Shown: piece after piece, positions 43,511-52,441 of the stretch
How positions within the stretch are numbered: the stretch's first letter is position 1
Layout of the letters: every line of letters starts with the position of its first letter
Assembly (NCBI RefSeq): GCF_012928505.1
Contig: NZ_JABBJN010000025.1
Location: 1-64,000, forward strand
Origin: Achromobacter sp. Bel
GTDB lineage: Bacteria > Pseudomonadota > Gammaproteobacteria > Burkholderiales > Burkholderiaceae_B
Direction of reading: 5' to 3'
Length of the DNA: 64,000 bases
Translations under genes and position numbers: made by a program
Notes under the pieces: model-generated
Databases searched by the model: none
What the model was told of the DNA's origin: nothing
Seen by the model: only the letters and a program-made list of their open reading frames with translations

Positions 43511-44131
43511 ATGCATGACGACATCTCCGCCTACGAACGCCAGGGCTTCGGCGCCACGATGGCCCCGAAGCCGCCCTATGGCCTGCTGATCGTGGACCTG
43601 GTCAACGGATTCGCCGATCCAGCCGTATTCGGCGGCGGCAACATCGCGCCGGCCATCGCGCAGACGACGCATCTGCTGGCGCATGCGCGCAGCCAGGGCT
43701 GGCCGGTGGCGCACAGCCGCATCGTGTTCGCCGACGACGACGCCGACCACAACATCTTCACGCTGAAAGTCCCAGGCATGCTGACGCTGAAGGAAGCGCA
43801 TCCCAACAGCGCGATCGTCCCTGAACTGACGCCTGCCGCCGGGGAACTGGTGGTGCGCAAGACGGTGCCTTCGGCGTTCTTCGGCACCGGCTTGGCGGCT
43901 TGGTTGTCGCAGCGCGGGGTGCAGACGCTGCTGGTGGCGGGCGCCGTCACCAGCGGCTGCGTGCGGGCAAGCGTCGTGGACGCGATGCAGTATGGCTTTC
44001 GGCCGCTGGTGGTGTCCGATTGCGTAGGCGACCGCGCCATCGGCCCGCATGAGGCCAACCTGTTCGACATGCGACAGAAATACGCCACGGTGCTGACGCG
44101 CGAGGAAGCGGTGCGAGCGACGCTGGCCTGA
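43511..44131 (+). CDS. nicF: Maleamate amidohydrolase (isochorismatase family)
   Basis: The 206-residue cysteine hydrolase has the catalytic triad of its family: Asp in LLIVDLVNGF (about 29), Lys in VVRKTVPSAFFGT (about 118) and the nucleophile Cys in AVTSGCVRAS (about 151). NicF/PicF hydrolyses maleamate to maleate and ammonia, releasing the ring nitrogen. The start at 43511 has AAGGAA 8 bases upstream. It ends the rightward picC operon and is followed by a bidirectional terminator. Confidence 0.93.
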   Translation: MHDDISAYERQGFGATMAPKPPYGLLIVDLVNGFADPAVFGGGNIAPAIAQTTHLLAHARSQGWPVAHSRIVFADDDADHNIFTLKVPGMLTLKEAHPNSAIVPELTPAAGELVVRKTVPSAFFGTGLAAWLSQRGVQTLLVAGAVTSGCVRASVVDAMQYGFRPLVVSDCVGDRAIGPHEANLFDMRQKYATVLTREEAVRATLA

Positions 44132-44148
44132 TGGCCTTCCAACGGAAA

Positions 44149-44182
44149 AGGGGTTGCGCCTAGTTGGCGCAACCCCTCTTTT
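44149..44182. terminator. Bidirectional intrinsic terminator between convergent operons
   Basis: AGGGGTTGCGCC and GGCGCAACCCCT form a perfect 12-bp stem with a 5-base loop, followed by CTTTTT on the plus strand and by CTTTTCC on the minus strand. It serves both nicF and the Rieske beta-subunit gene. Confidence 0.9.
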
Positions 44183-44201
44183 TGCGTTGGCGGCCGCCTG
44201 C

Positions 44202-44720
44202 CTACACGGGGTAGACCAGGTCGTTGGCCAGGATGGTGGTGTCGTACACCACCTGGCGCTCTTTCAGTTTGAGCACGCCGTCCTGCTGGGTGAAGCGGTC
44301 GTAGTAGGTGCCCGCCAGATGCAGGGTCGTGGGGCCTTCCACCAAGGTCTGCATCAGCATGAACGCGGCCTGGGCCTCGATGTCGCCGTCAGGCGATTCG
44401 CTGATCACGCGGGTGTTGCTGACCAGGTGTAGCATGTATCGCGGGGCGAACATCTGGGTGCGCGAAATGGCCACGGCGCGGTCGTGCATCATGGCCCGGC
44501 CCTCGGCGTAGACCAGCCCCACCGGCAAGCCCAGCTCGGCGTTCTCGCGCGCGGTCACGCGGTACAGGCCGTCCTTGGTGAAGAAGTCGGGCCAGGCCTC
44601 GATCTGGCCGGCGTCCAGCGTCGCACAGTAGTCGGCGTGGAATTCCTCGATTTCCTGGCGCAGCGCGATGGCGCGTGCCGGATCGATCTTGCGGGGGGAA
44701 AATTCGAATCGGGTTCTCAT
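44202..44720 (-). CDS. picB1: Rieske oxygenase small (beta) subunit
   Basis: The 172-residue protein belongs to the aromatic-ring-hydroxylating dioxygenase beta-subunit/SnoaL-like fold: IALRQEIEEFHADYCATLDAG, WPDFFTKDGLYRVTA and a C-terminal LKLKERQVVYDTTIL strand. The beta subunit is structural in most Rieske hexamers. It is the last gene of the leftward operon of ferredoxin, reductase, alpha and beta. In the pic pathway the four-part enzyme PicB hydroxylates 6-hydroxypicolinate to 3,6-dihydroxypicolinate. I use the picB1 label by gene order and am unsure of the official numbering. Confidence 0.8.
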   Translation of the reverse strand: MRTRFEFSPRKIDPARAIALRQEIEEFHADYCATLDAGQIEAWPDFFTKDGLYRVTARENAELGLPVGLVYAEGRAMMHDRAVAISRTQMFAPRYMLHLVSNTRVISESPDGDIEAQAAFMLMQTLVEGPTTLHLAGTYYDRFTQQDGVLKLKERQVVYDTTILANDLVYPV

Positions 44721-44737
44721 GTGTCTTGGTTCCTGCC

Positions 44738-46027
44738 TCAGAAGCCCATCACGCCGCGGTAGTAGCTGTACATCGAGCGGATCGCGGCCTCCGAAATCAA
44801 CGTGTTCGACGTCCCTTGCTTGCCGGACTCCAGCTTCAGCACGTTGACGTCGGTGCTGGCGCGCCGCACGCCTTCCTGCACGAATTTCATGGCTTCGTTG
44901 TCTTCCAGGCCCAGGAAGCCGGCCGGCCCCATCAGGTTGCCCTGGCGCAGGCGATGGCGTTCCATTTCGGGCGTGTCGTCCTCGTAGCCGAACATGGTCC
45001 ATTGCATGATCATGCTGTCGGGCCCGTTGGGCACGATCTGGCGCACGCCCAGCGTGTTCATCTCGCGCTGCACGATCAGGTTGGGCCACACCGTCTGCAT
45101 TGTGACCGACCAGGGCGAGTCGAACTCCTTCACGAATTCCAGGAAGCGGTCGTCCTGCAGGTGCAGGCCGTCATGGAAGGAGCGCATTTCCTTCTTGTTC
45201 TCTTCGCTGACGGTGGCGTACTTGTCTTCGCTCTTGGCCGAGGCCATGGTGCCGTGGCGGCCGTGCACGGAATCGACAAGCATGGCCGATTTATTGCCGG
45301 CCACCAGCAGCCCGAACACCACCAGGAACGAATGCAGCAGGGTCGCGTGGTACGGATCCTTCAGGTTCTCGTGGTACATCTTCCAGTTGCAAGGCAACTC
45401 GTTGCGGTAGTAGCCGTGGATCTTTAGCTTCTTGCCAGGAAAAACCGTGTCGAAATCGGCCAGGATCTCGGGCGTCAGGTACTGGTCGATGGGTTCGACG
45501 TCAGCGTGATAGGACGCGAAGATGACGCCGTTGCGCGTCGTGACGTGGAGCTTACGCAGGCCGTGCTCGTCGTTTTTGAAGTCCTTGGGCATGCCGCCTT
45601 CGCGGTTCACGCCGCGCTTGAAGGGAATGCCTTGCAGATTGCCTTTCAGATCGTACGACCATTGGTGGTAAGGGCAGACGAATTCCTTGGCGTTGCCTTG
45701 GCTATTGCGGCAGAACTCGGCGCCACGGTGGGCGCAGCGGTTTTCGAATACGTTGACCGAGCCGTCTTCGGCGCGCGAGACCACGACCGGCGTTGGCCCC
45801 ACGTAAGAGCGCTTGTAGTCGCCCGGATTCGGCAGTTCGGCCTCAAGCGCCACGTAGTTCCAGGTTTTGCCGTGGAAGATCTTCTCGACTTCCTTGTCGT
45901 AGATGGCGCTGCTGGTGTAGACCCAGTCGGGGATGTAGTGCAGCGCGTCTTCCGGCCAGACACAGTCGGCTAGCGCTGCGTCCTTGGCGGCCACCGTGCG
46001 GCCGATGACGGTTTGTGATTGATACAT
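44738..46027 (-). CDS. picB2: Rieske oxygenase large (alpha) subunit, probable 6-hydroxypicolinate 3-monooxygenase
   Basis: The 429-residue protein has the Rieske [2Fe-2S] site CAHRGAEFC and CPYHQW (about 101-124). The mononuclear iron site lies near residue 220: NLKDPYHATLLH, with His, His and an upstream bridging Asp. This is the complete alpha-subunit layout of ring-hydroxylating oxygenases. AGGAGCTTTCC precedes the ATG at 46027. Its placement within the picolinate island, with NicX and PicC present, points to 6-hydroxypicolinate as substrate. The exact regiochemistry is inferred from the known pathway. Confidence 0.87.
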   Translation of the reverse strand: MYQSQTVIGRTVAAKDAALADCVWPEDALHYIPDWVYTSSAIYDKEVEKIFHGKTWNYVALEAELPNPGDYKRSYVGPTPVVVSRAEDGSVNVFENRCAHRGAEFCRNSQGNAKEFVCPYHQWSYDLKGNLQGIPFKRGVNREGGMPKDFKNDEHGLRKLHVTTRNGVIFASYHADVEPIDQYLTPEILADFDTVFPGKKLKIHGYYRNELPCNWKMYHENLKDPYHATLLHSFLVVFGLLVAGNKSAMLVDSVHGRHGTMASAKSEDKYATVSEENKKEMRSFHDGLHLQDDRFLEFVKEFDSPWSVTMQTVWPNLIVQREMNTLGVRQIVPNGPDSMIMQWTMFGYEDDTPEMERHRLRQGNLMGPAGFLGLEDNEAMKFVQEGVRRASTDVNVLKLESGKQGTSNTLISEAAIRSMYSYYRGVMGF

Positions 46028-46062
46028 GGAAAGCTCCTGTCGAGGCGGGGCAACAATGGAAT

Positions 46063-47361
46063 TCAGGGCGTGGCGGCGGGTTGCTGGCAGGCTTTCACCA
46101 GCGGCTTGAGCGCCACGGTTTCGTCGGCGTAGCGCTGCGGATCGATGCGCAGGCCTTGTTCGAACAACACGCGCAATTGGCGCAGGTCGCCGCCGGCGTT
46201 GATGGCGATGGCATGGACCGGCACGCCGTCGCGGTGGCCCAGCCAGATGAACTTGGGCACGTCGGCCCCGCTTTGGGGCGTCCCGCGGCAGGCATAGGCC
46301 AGGCCCGGTTGCGGCAGGCCCAGCATCTGCACGTTGCAGCCGAATTGGTCGGTCCAGAACCACGGATAGGGTTCGCCCGGCGCGGGCTGGCCCAGCATGC
46401 CGGCCGCGGCGGCGCGCGCCTGTTCATTGGCGTTCTGCCAAGACTCCAGCCGCAGGGCCATGTTCAGATGACGCCGGTGCTGGCTGGCGCAATCGCCGGC
46501 GGCGTAGACGTCGGGGGCGCTGCTGCGGCAGTCGGCGTCGACCGCGATGCCGCCGTTGGCGGGGTCCAGCGCCAGGCCGGCCTCGGCCGCCAGCGACACC
46601 TCGGGCGTCAGGCCGATGGCGACCACCACCACGTCGGCGTCGATCACGGCGTCGCCCTCTAATTCGATCGTGAAACGGGCCCGAGGGGGGACCGTGTCAT
46701 CGGGATCGGGCCGCCGGGTGCAGCGTGCCATGCGCGCGTCCAGGCGCAGCGCCACGCCGGCGTGGCGGGTGCGTTCGGCCAGCCAGTCGGACAGGGCCGG
46801 CGGCAACACGCGTTCCAGCAGGCGCGGCGCGCTTTCCAGCACGGTTACCTGGGCGCCCAGGCCGCGCGCGGTGGAGGCCACTTCCAACCCCAGGAAACCG
46901 CCGCCGATGACGGCGACGCGCGCATCAGGCGTCAGGCTGGCGCGCAGCGCCGCCGCGTCATCGAGCGTCCTGATGTAGTGCACGCCGGCAGTGCCGCGGG
47001 GCAAGGTGGGCAATTCGCGCGCCCGGCCGCCGGTGGCAAGCAGGCAGCGGTGGTAGTTCAGGCGGCGCCCGTCGGCCAAGTGGACGAGATGGCCCGCGGA
47101 ATCCAGCCGGACCACTTCGACGCCGGTCAACAAGCCGATGCGCCGCTGTTCATAGAAGCCGCTGGGGTGGACGGCCGTCTGCGCATGCGCCTCGTTCGAT
47201 TGCAGCACGGCCTTGGACAAGGGCGGGCGCTCGTAAGGGGCATGCGCCTCGCGGCCGATCAGCGTGATGGGGCCGTCATGGCCCAGGTCGCGCAAGGCTG
47301 CGGCGGCCACCGCGCCGGACTGCCCGGCGCCGATGATGAGGATCGAGTCGGCGTCAGCCAT
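46063..47361 (-). CDS. picB3: FAD-dependent ferredoxin reductase component
   Basis: The 432-residue protein has two dinucleotide-binding folds, FAD (ILIIGAGQSGAVAAAAL) and NAD (VAVIGGGFLGLEVAST), and the second FAD motif DVYAAGDCAS near residue 290. This is the BphA4/TodA-type reductase that passes electrons from NADH to a Rieske ferredoxin. It lies 2 bp after the ferredoxin gene and 35 bp before the alpha-subunit gene. The start at 47361 is set by the first conserved strand. Confidence 0.9.
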   Translation of the reverse strand: MADADSILIIGAGQSGAVAAAALRDLGHDGPITLIGREAHAPYERPPLSKAVLQSNEAHAQTAVHPSGFYEQRRIGLLTGVEVVRLDSAGHLVHLADGRRLNYHRCLLATGGRARELPTLPRGTAGVHYIRTLDDAAALRASLTPDARVAVIGGGFLGLEVASTARGLGAQVTVLESAPRLLERVLPPALSDWLAERTRHAGVALRLDARMARCTRRPDPDDTVPPRARFTIELEGDAVIDADVVVVAIGLTPEVSLAAEAGLALDPANGGIAVDADCRSSAPDVYAAGDCASQHRRHLNMALRLESWQNANEQARAAAAGMLGQPAPGEPYPWFWTDQFGCNVQMLGLPQPGLAYACRGTPQSGADVPKFIWLGHRDGVPVHAIAINAGGDLRQLRVLFEQGLRIDPQRYADETVALKPLVKACQQPAATP

Positions 47362-47363
47362 GC

Positions 47364-47678
47364 TCAACCCTGCACGTCCGCGTAGATGTCCTGGCCTTCG
47401 ACCTTGACGGGGTACACGCGGATGCCGCTGGTCGCGGGCGCGCACATGGCGTGGCCGGTGCGGATGTCGAACCTGGCCTGGTGCAGCGGGCACTCGATAC
47501 AGCCGTCTTCCAGGTAACCGTCGGACAGGAGCGCGTAGGCGTGCGTACAGACGTTGTCGGACGCGAAGAACTCGCCGTCGCTGCGATATAGCGCAAGCTG
47601 TTTTTCGCCGGCCGCGACGGGGATGACCTCGTCGTCGTCCGTCAGTTGGTCGGTGGAGGCAATGCGGATCCAGTTCAT
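47364..47678 (-). CDS. picB4: Rieske [2Fe-2S] ferredoxin component
   Basis: The 104-residue protein carries the Rieske ligands in CTHAYALL (about 43) and CPLHQARFD (about 63), as in BphA3-type ferredoxins. It shuttles electrons from the adjacent reductase to the oxygenase alpha subunit. It is the first gene of the leftward operon, and two MarR operators lie 14-46 bp upstream of its start. Confidence 0.92.
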   Translation of the reverse strand: MNWIRIASTDQLTDDDEVIPVAAGEKQLALYRSDGEFFASDNVCTHAYALLSDGYLEDGCIECPLHQARFDIRTGHAMCAPATSGIRVYPVKVEGQDIYADVQG

Positions 47679-48079
47679 ATTGTCTCTCTAATCAGTATGC
47701 TGAGTAATGTGGTCAGTGTACTGCTCAAAAAAACAAGTCAGGAGCTAGGGATTTCCCCGACGCGACGATCGTCGGCGGCTTGCTGCGCGCGCCTATTATG
47801 CCCGCCCCGCGCGACGTGGACGGGGCCGTTTCTCCTATATGGAAGGCATGCCCAAAAACGCCGTCCGGGCCGTCTCGCAACGCGGACCCAAAGGGCCGGA
47901 AACGCAGGGTTTTCACGTGTTTCGCAGTGGGGATTAACCTTGTTGACACTCAAAATTACTGTCAGTATGCTGATCAACAATTCAGTGTGCTAACGTTTTT
48001 TTGGGTCGTAAAAAAGCGGCGTTGGCATGGGTTGAGGCGGGTCCAAGGGGACTCAATCGAATCAGATCGGGAGCACTAC
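47679..48079. promoter_or_regulatory. Divergent picB/picA promoter region with four MarR operators
   Basis: This 401-bp stretch has no gene. Next to the ferredoxin gene are TCAGTATGCTGA at 47692-47703 and TCAGTGTACTGC at 47713-47724. Next to the rightward operon are TCAGTATGCTGA at 47962-47973 and TCAGTGTGCTAA at 47982-47993. Each pair is spaced 20-21 bp, and the two pairs are close copies of each other. The middle (47725-47940) shows nothing recognisable. Confidence 0.78.
47943..47971 (+). promoter_or_regulatory. Sigma-70 promoter of the TRAP-binding-protein/hydroxylase operon
   Basis: TTGACA at 47943-47948 is a perfect -35 hexamer. TATGCT at 47966-47971 is a good -10 at 17-bp spacing. The -10 lies inside the operator at 47962-47973 and the start point (about 47978) lies next to the second operator, an arrangement that predicts direct repression. 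Confidence 0.75.
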
Positions 48080-49183
48080 ATGCAACGACGCCGTTTCCTC
48101 GCACAAGCCGCTGGCGCCGCCGGCGCCGGACTTGCCACTGTCGGCATGCCCGCCATCGCGCAATCCGCGCCCGCGGTGCGCTGGCGCATGTCGACCAGCT
48201 GGCCAAAGAGCCTGGACACCATCTACGGTTCGGCCGAAGACCTCTGCAAGCGCGTGGCGCAATTGACCGATGGCAAGTTCGAAATCCGCGCGTTCCCCGG
48301 CGGCGAACTGGTGCCGGCCGCGCAGAACATGGACGCGGTCAGCAACGGGACGGTGGAATGCAACCACGTGCTGAGCACGGCTTACATCGGCAAGAACACC
48401 GCGCTGACGTTCGATACCGGCCTGTCGTTCGGCTTGAGCGCGCGCCAGCACAATGCCTGGATCCATAGCGGCGGTGGCCTGAAGATGCTGCGGGCGCTCT
48501 ATAAGAAATACAACATCGTGAACCACGTCTGTGGCAACGTCGGTGTGCAGATGGGCGGCTGGTACCGCAAGGAGATCAAGTCGGTCGCCGACCTGAAAGG
48601 CCTGAACATGCGGATCGGCGGAATCGGCGGCATGGTGCTGTCCAAGCTGGGCGCGGTGCCGCAGCAGATTCCGCCTGGCGATATCTACCCGGCGCTGGAA
48701 AAGGGCACGATCGACGCCGCCGAGTGGATCGGGCCCTACGACGACGAGAAGCTCGGCTTCAACAAAGTGGCGCCTTACTACTATTCGCCCGGCTGGTTCG
48801 AAGGCAGCGCCTCGATCACCAGCATGGTGCACGACAAGGCCTGGGACGCGTTGCCTCCGGCCTATCAGGCCGCGTTCGAAGCAGCGGCGGGTGAGCAGAC
48901 CATGCGCATGCTTGCCAACTACGACGCGCGCAACCCGCTTGCACTGCGCAAGCTGATCGCAGGCGGCGCCAAGGTCAGCTTCTTCCCCAAGGAAGTGATG
49001 GACGCCGCCTATGCCGCGTCGCAGGAATTGTGGGTGGAACTGTCGGCCAAGAATCCGGACTTTGCCGCGATCTATCCGGACTGGAAGAAGTTCCAGGTGG
49101 ACCAGGCTGGCTGGTTCCGCGTCGCCGAAAGTCCGCTTGACAACTACACCTTCGCCGCCGTGGCGAAGGCGCAGGCCAAGTGA
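48080..49183 (+). CDS. TRAP transporter solute-binding protein (DctP family)
   Basis: The 367-residue protein has a Tat-like signal (QRRRFLAQAAGAAGAGL) cleaved near AIAQSA, then a DctP fold: STSWPKSLDTIYGSAEDLCKRV and the conserved ligand-site region MRIGGIGGMVLSKLGAVP. The family binds organic acids, usually through a conserved Arg (here in LNMRIGG). It heads a rightward operon that continues with the molybdenum hydroxylase. The matching membrane subunits are not next to it but 7 kb further on at 56411 and 57040. Uptake of picolinate is the simplest inference. Confidence 0.88.
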   Translation: MQRRRFLAQAAGAAGAGLATVGMPAIAQSAPAVRWRMSTSWPKSLDTIYGSAEDLCKRVAQLTDGKFEIRAFPGGELVPAAQNMDAVSNGTVECNHVLSTAYIGKNTALTFDTGLSFGLSARQHNAWIHSGGGLKMLRALYKKYNIVNHVCGNVGVQMGGWYRKEIKSVADLKGLNMRIGGIGGMVLSKLGAVPQQIPPGDIYPALEKGTIDAAEWIGPYDDEKLGFNKVAPYYYSPGWFEGSASITSMVHDKAWDALPPAYQAAFEAAAGEQTMRMLANYDARNPLALRKLIAGGAKVSFFPKEVMDAAYAASQELWVELSAKNPDFAAIYPDWKKFQVDQAGWFRVAESPLDNYTFAAVAKAQAK

Positions 49184-49206
49184 CGCCAGGGAGGCAGAAG
49201 GCAGTC

Positions 49207-51606
49207 ATGACGACAGATCACGCCAATACGCACGGCCGGCCGGGCAAGCCGCAGGGAGTGGGCGCGCGGGTGCCGCGCAAGGAGGATGCGCGCCACCTGC
49301 ACGGCAAGGGCAATTTCGTGGCCGACATGGCCATGCCGGGTTTGAGCGAAGTGGCGTTCCTGCGCAGCCCGCTTGCGCATGCGCGCATTTCGGCGGTGCG
49401 CGTGGCCGACTCGGTCGCCGCCAATGTGTTCCTGCGCCAGTCAATGCCCGATGCGCGCGACATCGTGGCCGATTCAACGCTACCCACCTATCAGGCTTCA
49501 GCCCAGCCGCCGCTTGCCTCGGGCAAGGTGCGTTTCGTGGGGGAACCCGTCGCCATGGTGTTCGCGCCGACGCGTGCCGAAGCCGAGGACTATGCCGAAC
49601 TGATCGAGGTCGACTACGACGACCTGCCGGTATATGCCGACGTCGACAGCGCCCAGGCGGCAACGGCCGACCTGCTGCACGAGCAATGGCGCGACAACGT
49701 CTTCGTCACGCTCAACGCCGACAAACAGTTCGACGAGTATGCGGCGCAAGCCGAGGTGGTGGTCCGCCGCAAGATCGACCTGGCGCGCCAATGCATGGTG
49801 CCGATGGAAGGCAAGGCGGTGCTGGCGTACTGGGACCACCAGGCCGACCAACTGGTGGTGGTCAGCGCCACGCAAGTGCCGCATATGATCCGCAGCGTGC
49901 TGGCTCAGTGCCTGGACCTGGAGCAGGGCCGCGTGCGGGTGGTGTCGCCGGATGTGGGCGGCGCCTTCGGGTACAAATGCGTCTTGCAGCAGGAAGAGCT
50001 GTGCGTGGCCTGGTTGGCCAAGACCTTCAAGCGGCCGTTCCGTTTCATCGAGGACCGCCGCGAACACCTGACCGCGGGCGCCAATTCGCGCGAGCACCAT
50101 TACGAGATGGTGGCCTACGCCGATCGCCGCGGCAAACTGCTGGCGCTGGACGCCAGGATCACCATCGACGGCGGTGCCTATTCGGTGTGGCCGTTCACCA
50201 TCGGGCTGGAACCGGGGCAAGCCATCGGCAACCTGCCCGGGCCGTACGCCTTCAAGGGCTACCGTTGCGTGACGCGCGCGGTGGCCACCAATAAACCGGG
50301 ATTCGTGCCTTACCGCGGCGTGGCGCGTACCGGCGTGTGCTTCGCCATGGAGCTGACGATGGATGCGATCGCGCGCGAAGTCGGACGCGAGCCTTGGGAA
50401 GTGCGCCAGGAAAACCTGGTTCAGGGCGACCAGATGCCGTTCGTCAACGTCACCGGCAAGCATCTGGACAGCGGCGATTATCCCGCCAGCTTGCAGCAGG
50501 CCATGGACATGATCGGCGTGGACGCGGTGCGCGAACGCCAGCGGCGGGGCGAGGCCGACGGCCGTTTGATCGGCGTGGGCCTTGCGACGTATACCGAGCA
50601 GGCCGCCCACGGCACGTCCGTATTCGCGGCCTGGGGCACCCCCGTCATTCCGGGGTTCGACCAGGCCACCGCACGGATCACGCCCGACGGCGGGCTGGAA
50701 CTGCGCGTGGGCGTGCATTCCCACGGGCAGGGCATGGAAACCACTTTCGCGCAGATCGCCAACGAAATCCTGGGCGTTGACGTGGGCAGCATCAAGCTGC
50801 TGCACGGCGATACGGGGCAGACGCCGTTTTCCACCGGCACCTACGCGTCGCGTTCGCTGGTGATGTCGGGCGGCGCGGTGTCGCAGGCCTGCAAGCGCCT
50901 GCTGCCCCGCTTGACGCATATCGGCGCGCATCTGTTGCAGGCCGATCCTGCCAACGTGGCCTGGAACCAGGACCGCCTGGAAGCGGGCGACAAGTCGGTG
51001 TCGGTCAAGGACGTGGCCGACGCCTGGTATTTGCGGCCGCAGCTGCTGCCGCCCGATGTCGATCCCAGCGGCCTGGAGGTCACCGTGGGCTACAAGCCCA
51101 AGGTCGATACGGGCTGCTTCACGTACGCCACTCACGCGGCGGTGGTCGCGGTCGACCCGGGCACGGGCGGCGTCGAGATCCTGGACTACGTGGTGGTGGA
51201 GGATTGCGGGACGATGATCAATCCCATGGTCGTCGAAGGGCAGACCATCGGCGGCGTGGCCCAGGGTATCGGCACCGCCTTCTATGAAGAGACGCCCTAC
51301 GACGAGAACGGCCAGCCATTGGCGTCGACCCTGGCGGACTACATGCTGCCCGGCGCCACGGAAGTCCCCAACATGCGCCTGCATCATTTCGAGACGCCGT
51401 CGCCGCATACCGAGTTCGGGGCGAAGGGCATGGGCGAGGGGGGCGCCATCGCGCCGCCTGCCGTGCTGTTCAACGCGGTCAACGATGCGCTGCGGCCGCT
51501 TGGCGCCGCCGAGCTGTTGCGCACGCCTTTGTCGCCCACGCGGGTGCTGGCCGCCATTGCGCTGGGCAAGCAGCCGGTCCAGGCCGCCGCGGAGGTGATG
51601 GCATGA
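49207..51606 (+). CDS. picA1: Molybdenum hydroxylase large subunit, probable picolinate dehydrogenase
   Basis: The 799-residue protein is an xanthine oxidase/CoxL-type molybdopterin subunit. Conserved parts include RVPRKEDARHLHGKGNFVAD at the N-terminus, DVGGAFGYKC near residue 258, the loop YRGVARTGVCFAME near 371 and the catalytic Glu in GMGEGGAIAPPA near 744. The loop lacks the Cys of CO dehydrogenase (CSFR), so it is a form II hydroxylase and not a CO oxidiser. With its FAD and Fe-S partners it would hydroxylate picolinate at C6 using water. The start at 49207 follows AAGG. A dedicated XdhC lies in the same island. The gene label follows the pic pathway by context. Confidence 0.85.
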   Translation: MTTDHANTHGRPGKPQGVGARVPRKEDARHLHGKGNFVADMAMPGLSEVAFLRSPLAHARISAVRVADSVAANVFLRQSMPDARDIVADSTLPTYQASAQPPLASGKVRFVGEPVAMVFAPTRAEAEDYAELIEVDYDDLPVYADVDSAQAATADLLHEQWRDNVFVTLNADKQFDEYAAQAEVVVRRKIDLARQCMVPMEGKAVLAYWDHQADQLVVVSATQVPHMIRSVLAQCLDLEQGRVRVVSPDVGGAFGYKCVLQQEELCVAWLAKTFKRPFRFIEDRREHLTAGANSREHHYEMVAYADRRGKLLALDARITIDGGAYSVWPFTIGLEPGQAIGNLPGPYAFKGYRCVTRAVATNKPGFVPYRGVARTGVCFAMELTMDAIAREVGREPWEVRQENLVQGDQMPFVNVTGKHLDSGDYPASLQQAMDMIGVDAVRERQRRGEADGRLIGVGLATYTEQAAHGTSVFAAWGTPVIPGFDQATARITPDGGLELRVGVHSHGQGMETTFAQIANEILGVDVGSIKLLHGDTGQTPFSTGTYASRSLVMSGGAVSQACKRLLPRLTHIGAHLLQADPANVAWNQDRLEAGDKSVSVKDVADAWYLRPQLLPPDVDPSGLEVTVGYKPKVDTGCFTYATHAAVVAVDPGTGGVEILDYVVVEDCGTMINPMVVEGQTIGGVAQGIGTAFYEETPYDENGQPLASTLADYMLPGATEVPNMRLHHFETPSPHTEFGAKGMGEGGAIAPPAVLFNAVNDALRPLGAAELLRTPLSPTRVLAAIALGKQPVQAAAEVMA

Positions 51607-52430
51607 AGGCCGCCGCATTCGACTACACGCGTCCCGGCTCGTTGAAGGAAGCCTTGCTGGCGCTGCGCGAACACGATGGACGCGCCAAGCTGATGGCCGG
51701 CGGCCAGTCGCTCGGGCCGATGCTGAACCTGCGCCTGGCGCGTCCGCCCGTCGTCATCGACATTTCCGGGTTGCCGGAGTTGCGTACCGTCACCCGGCAG
51801 GACGGCATGCTGCGCGTGGGCGCGGCCGTGACACACGCCGAAATCGAAGACGGTGTGCACGAGCTCTTGCGCGGCACGCCGTTGCAGCAGGTGGCCCCGG
51901 GCATCGCCTATCGCGCCATCCGCAACCGCGGGACGCTGGGCGGCAGCCTGGCGCATGCCGATCCGGCGGCCGATTGGGTGCTGACCGTGGTCGGCCTGGG
52001 GGCGACCCTCGAAATCGCCGGGCCGGACGGTGTGCGCATGCTGCCGGCTGATGGCTATATGCAGGGCGCCTACACCACGGCGCTGCGCGACGACGAGCTG
52101 ATCGCTGCGGTGCACGTGCCGGTCGCCGGCCCAGCGGGGCGCTGGGGCTACTACAAGTTCTGCCGCAAGACGGGCGAGTTCGCCGAGGCCAGCTGCGCCG
52201 CCTGGTTCGATCCGTCGACGGGCACGGCGCGCATCGCGGTGGGCGCTCTGGACGGCGCGCCCAGGCTGCTGCCTCAATTGGCGGCGCGCATCGCGCAGCA
52301 GGGCCTGCCCGGCCTGGACGAGACGCTGCTGGCCGATGAATTGGCCGGCGTCATGCAGGACAAGGATGAACACCACCGCAAGCTGCACGGGACGGCGGTG
52401 GCGCGCTGCCTGGCTCAGGCGTTGGGTTGA
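51603..52430 (+). CDS. picA2: Molybdenum hydroxylase FAD-binding medium subunit
   Basis: The 275-residue CoxM-like protein has the two FAD motifs of its family, AGGQSLGPMLNLRL (about 32-45) and TLGGSLAHADPAAD (about 111-124), and a C-terminal CO_deh_flav_C domain. It passes electrons from the Fe-S subunit to an acceptor. Its ATG overlaps the large-subunit stop codon (ATGA). Confidence 0.92.
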   Translation: MKAAAFDYTRPGSLKEALLALREHDGRAKLMAGGQSLGPMLNLRLARPPVVIDISGLPELRTVTRQDGMLRVGAAVTHAEIEDGVHELLRGTPLQQVAPGIAYRAIRNRGTLGGSLAHADPAADWVLTVVGLGATLEIAGPDGVRMLPADGYMQGAYTTALRDDELIAAVHVPVAGPAGRWGYYKFCRKTGEFAEASCAAWFDPSTGTARIAVGALDGAPRLLPQLAARIAQQGLPGLDETLLADELAGVMQDKDEHHRKLHGTAVARCLAQALG

Positions 52431-52441
52431 CAGGAAAAACC

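Noticed and set aside
47725-47940. N-terminal extension of the TRAP binding protein gene
   Set aside because: The frame is open, but it would place the promoter and operators inside the coding region and precede the signal peptide by 100 residues.
49498-51618. A 706-codon open frame on the minus strand
   Set aside because: It is antisense to the Mo hydroxylase large subunit, whose motifs are intact, and its translation is low-complexity. The same holds for the long antisense frames over 12504-14099 and 58780-61206.
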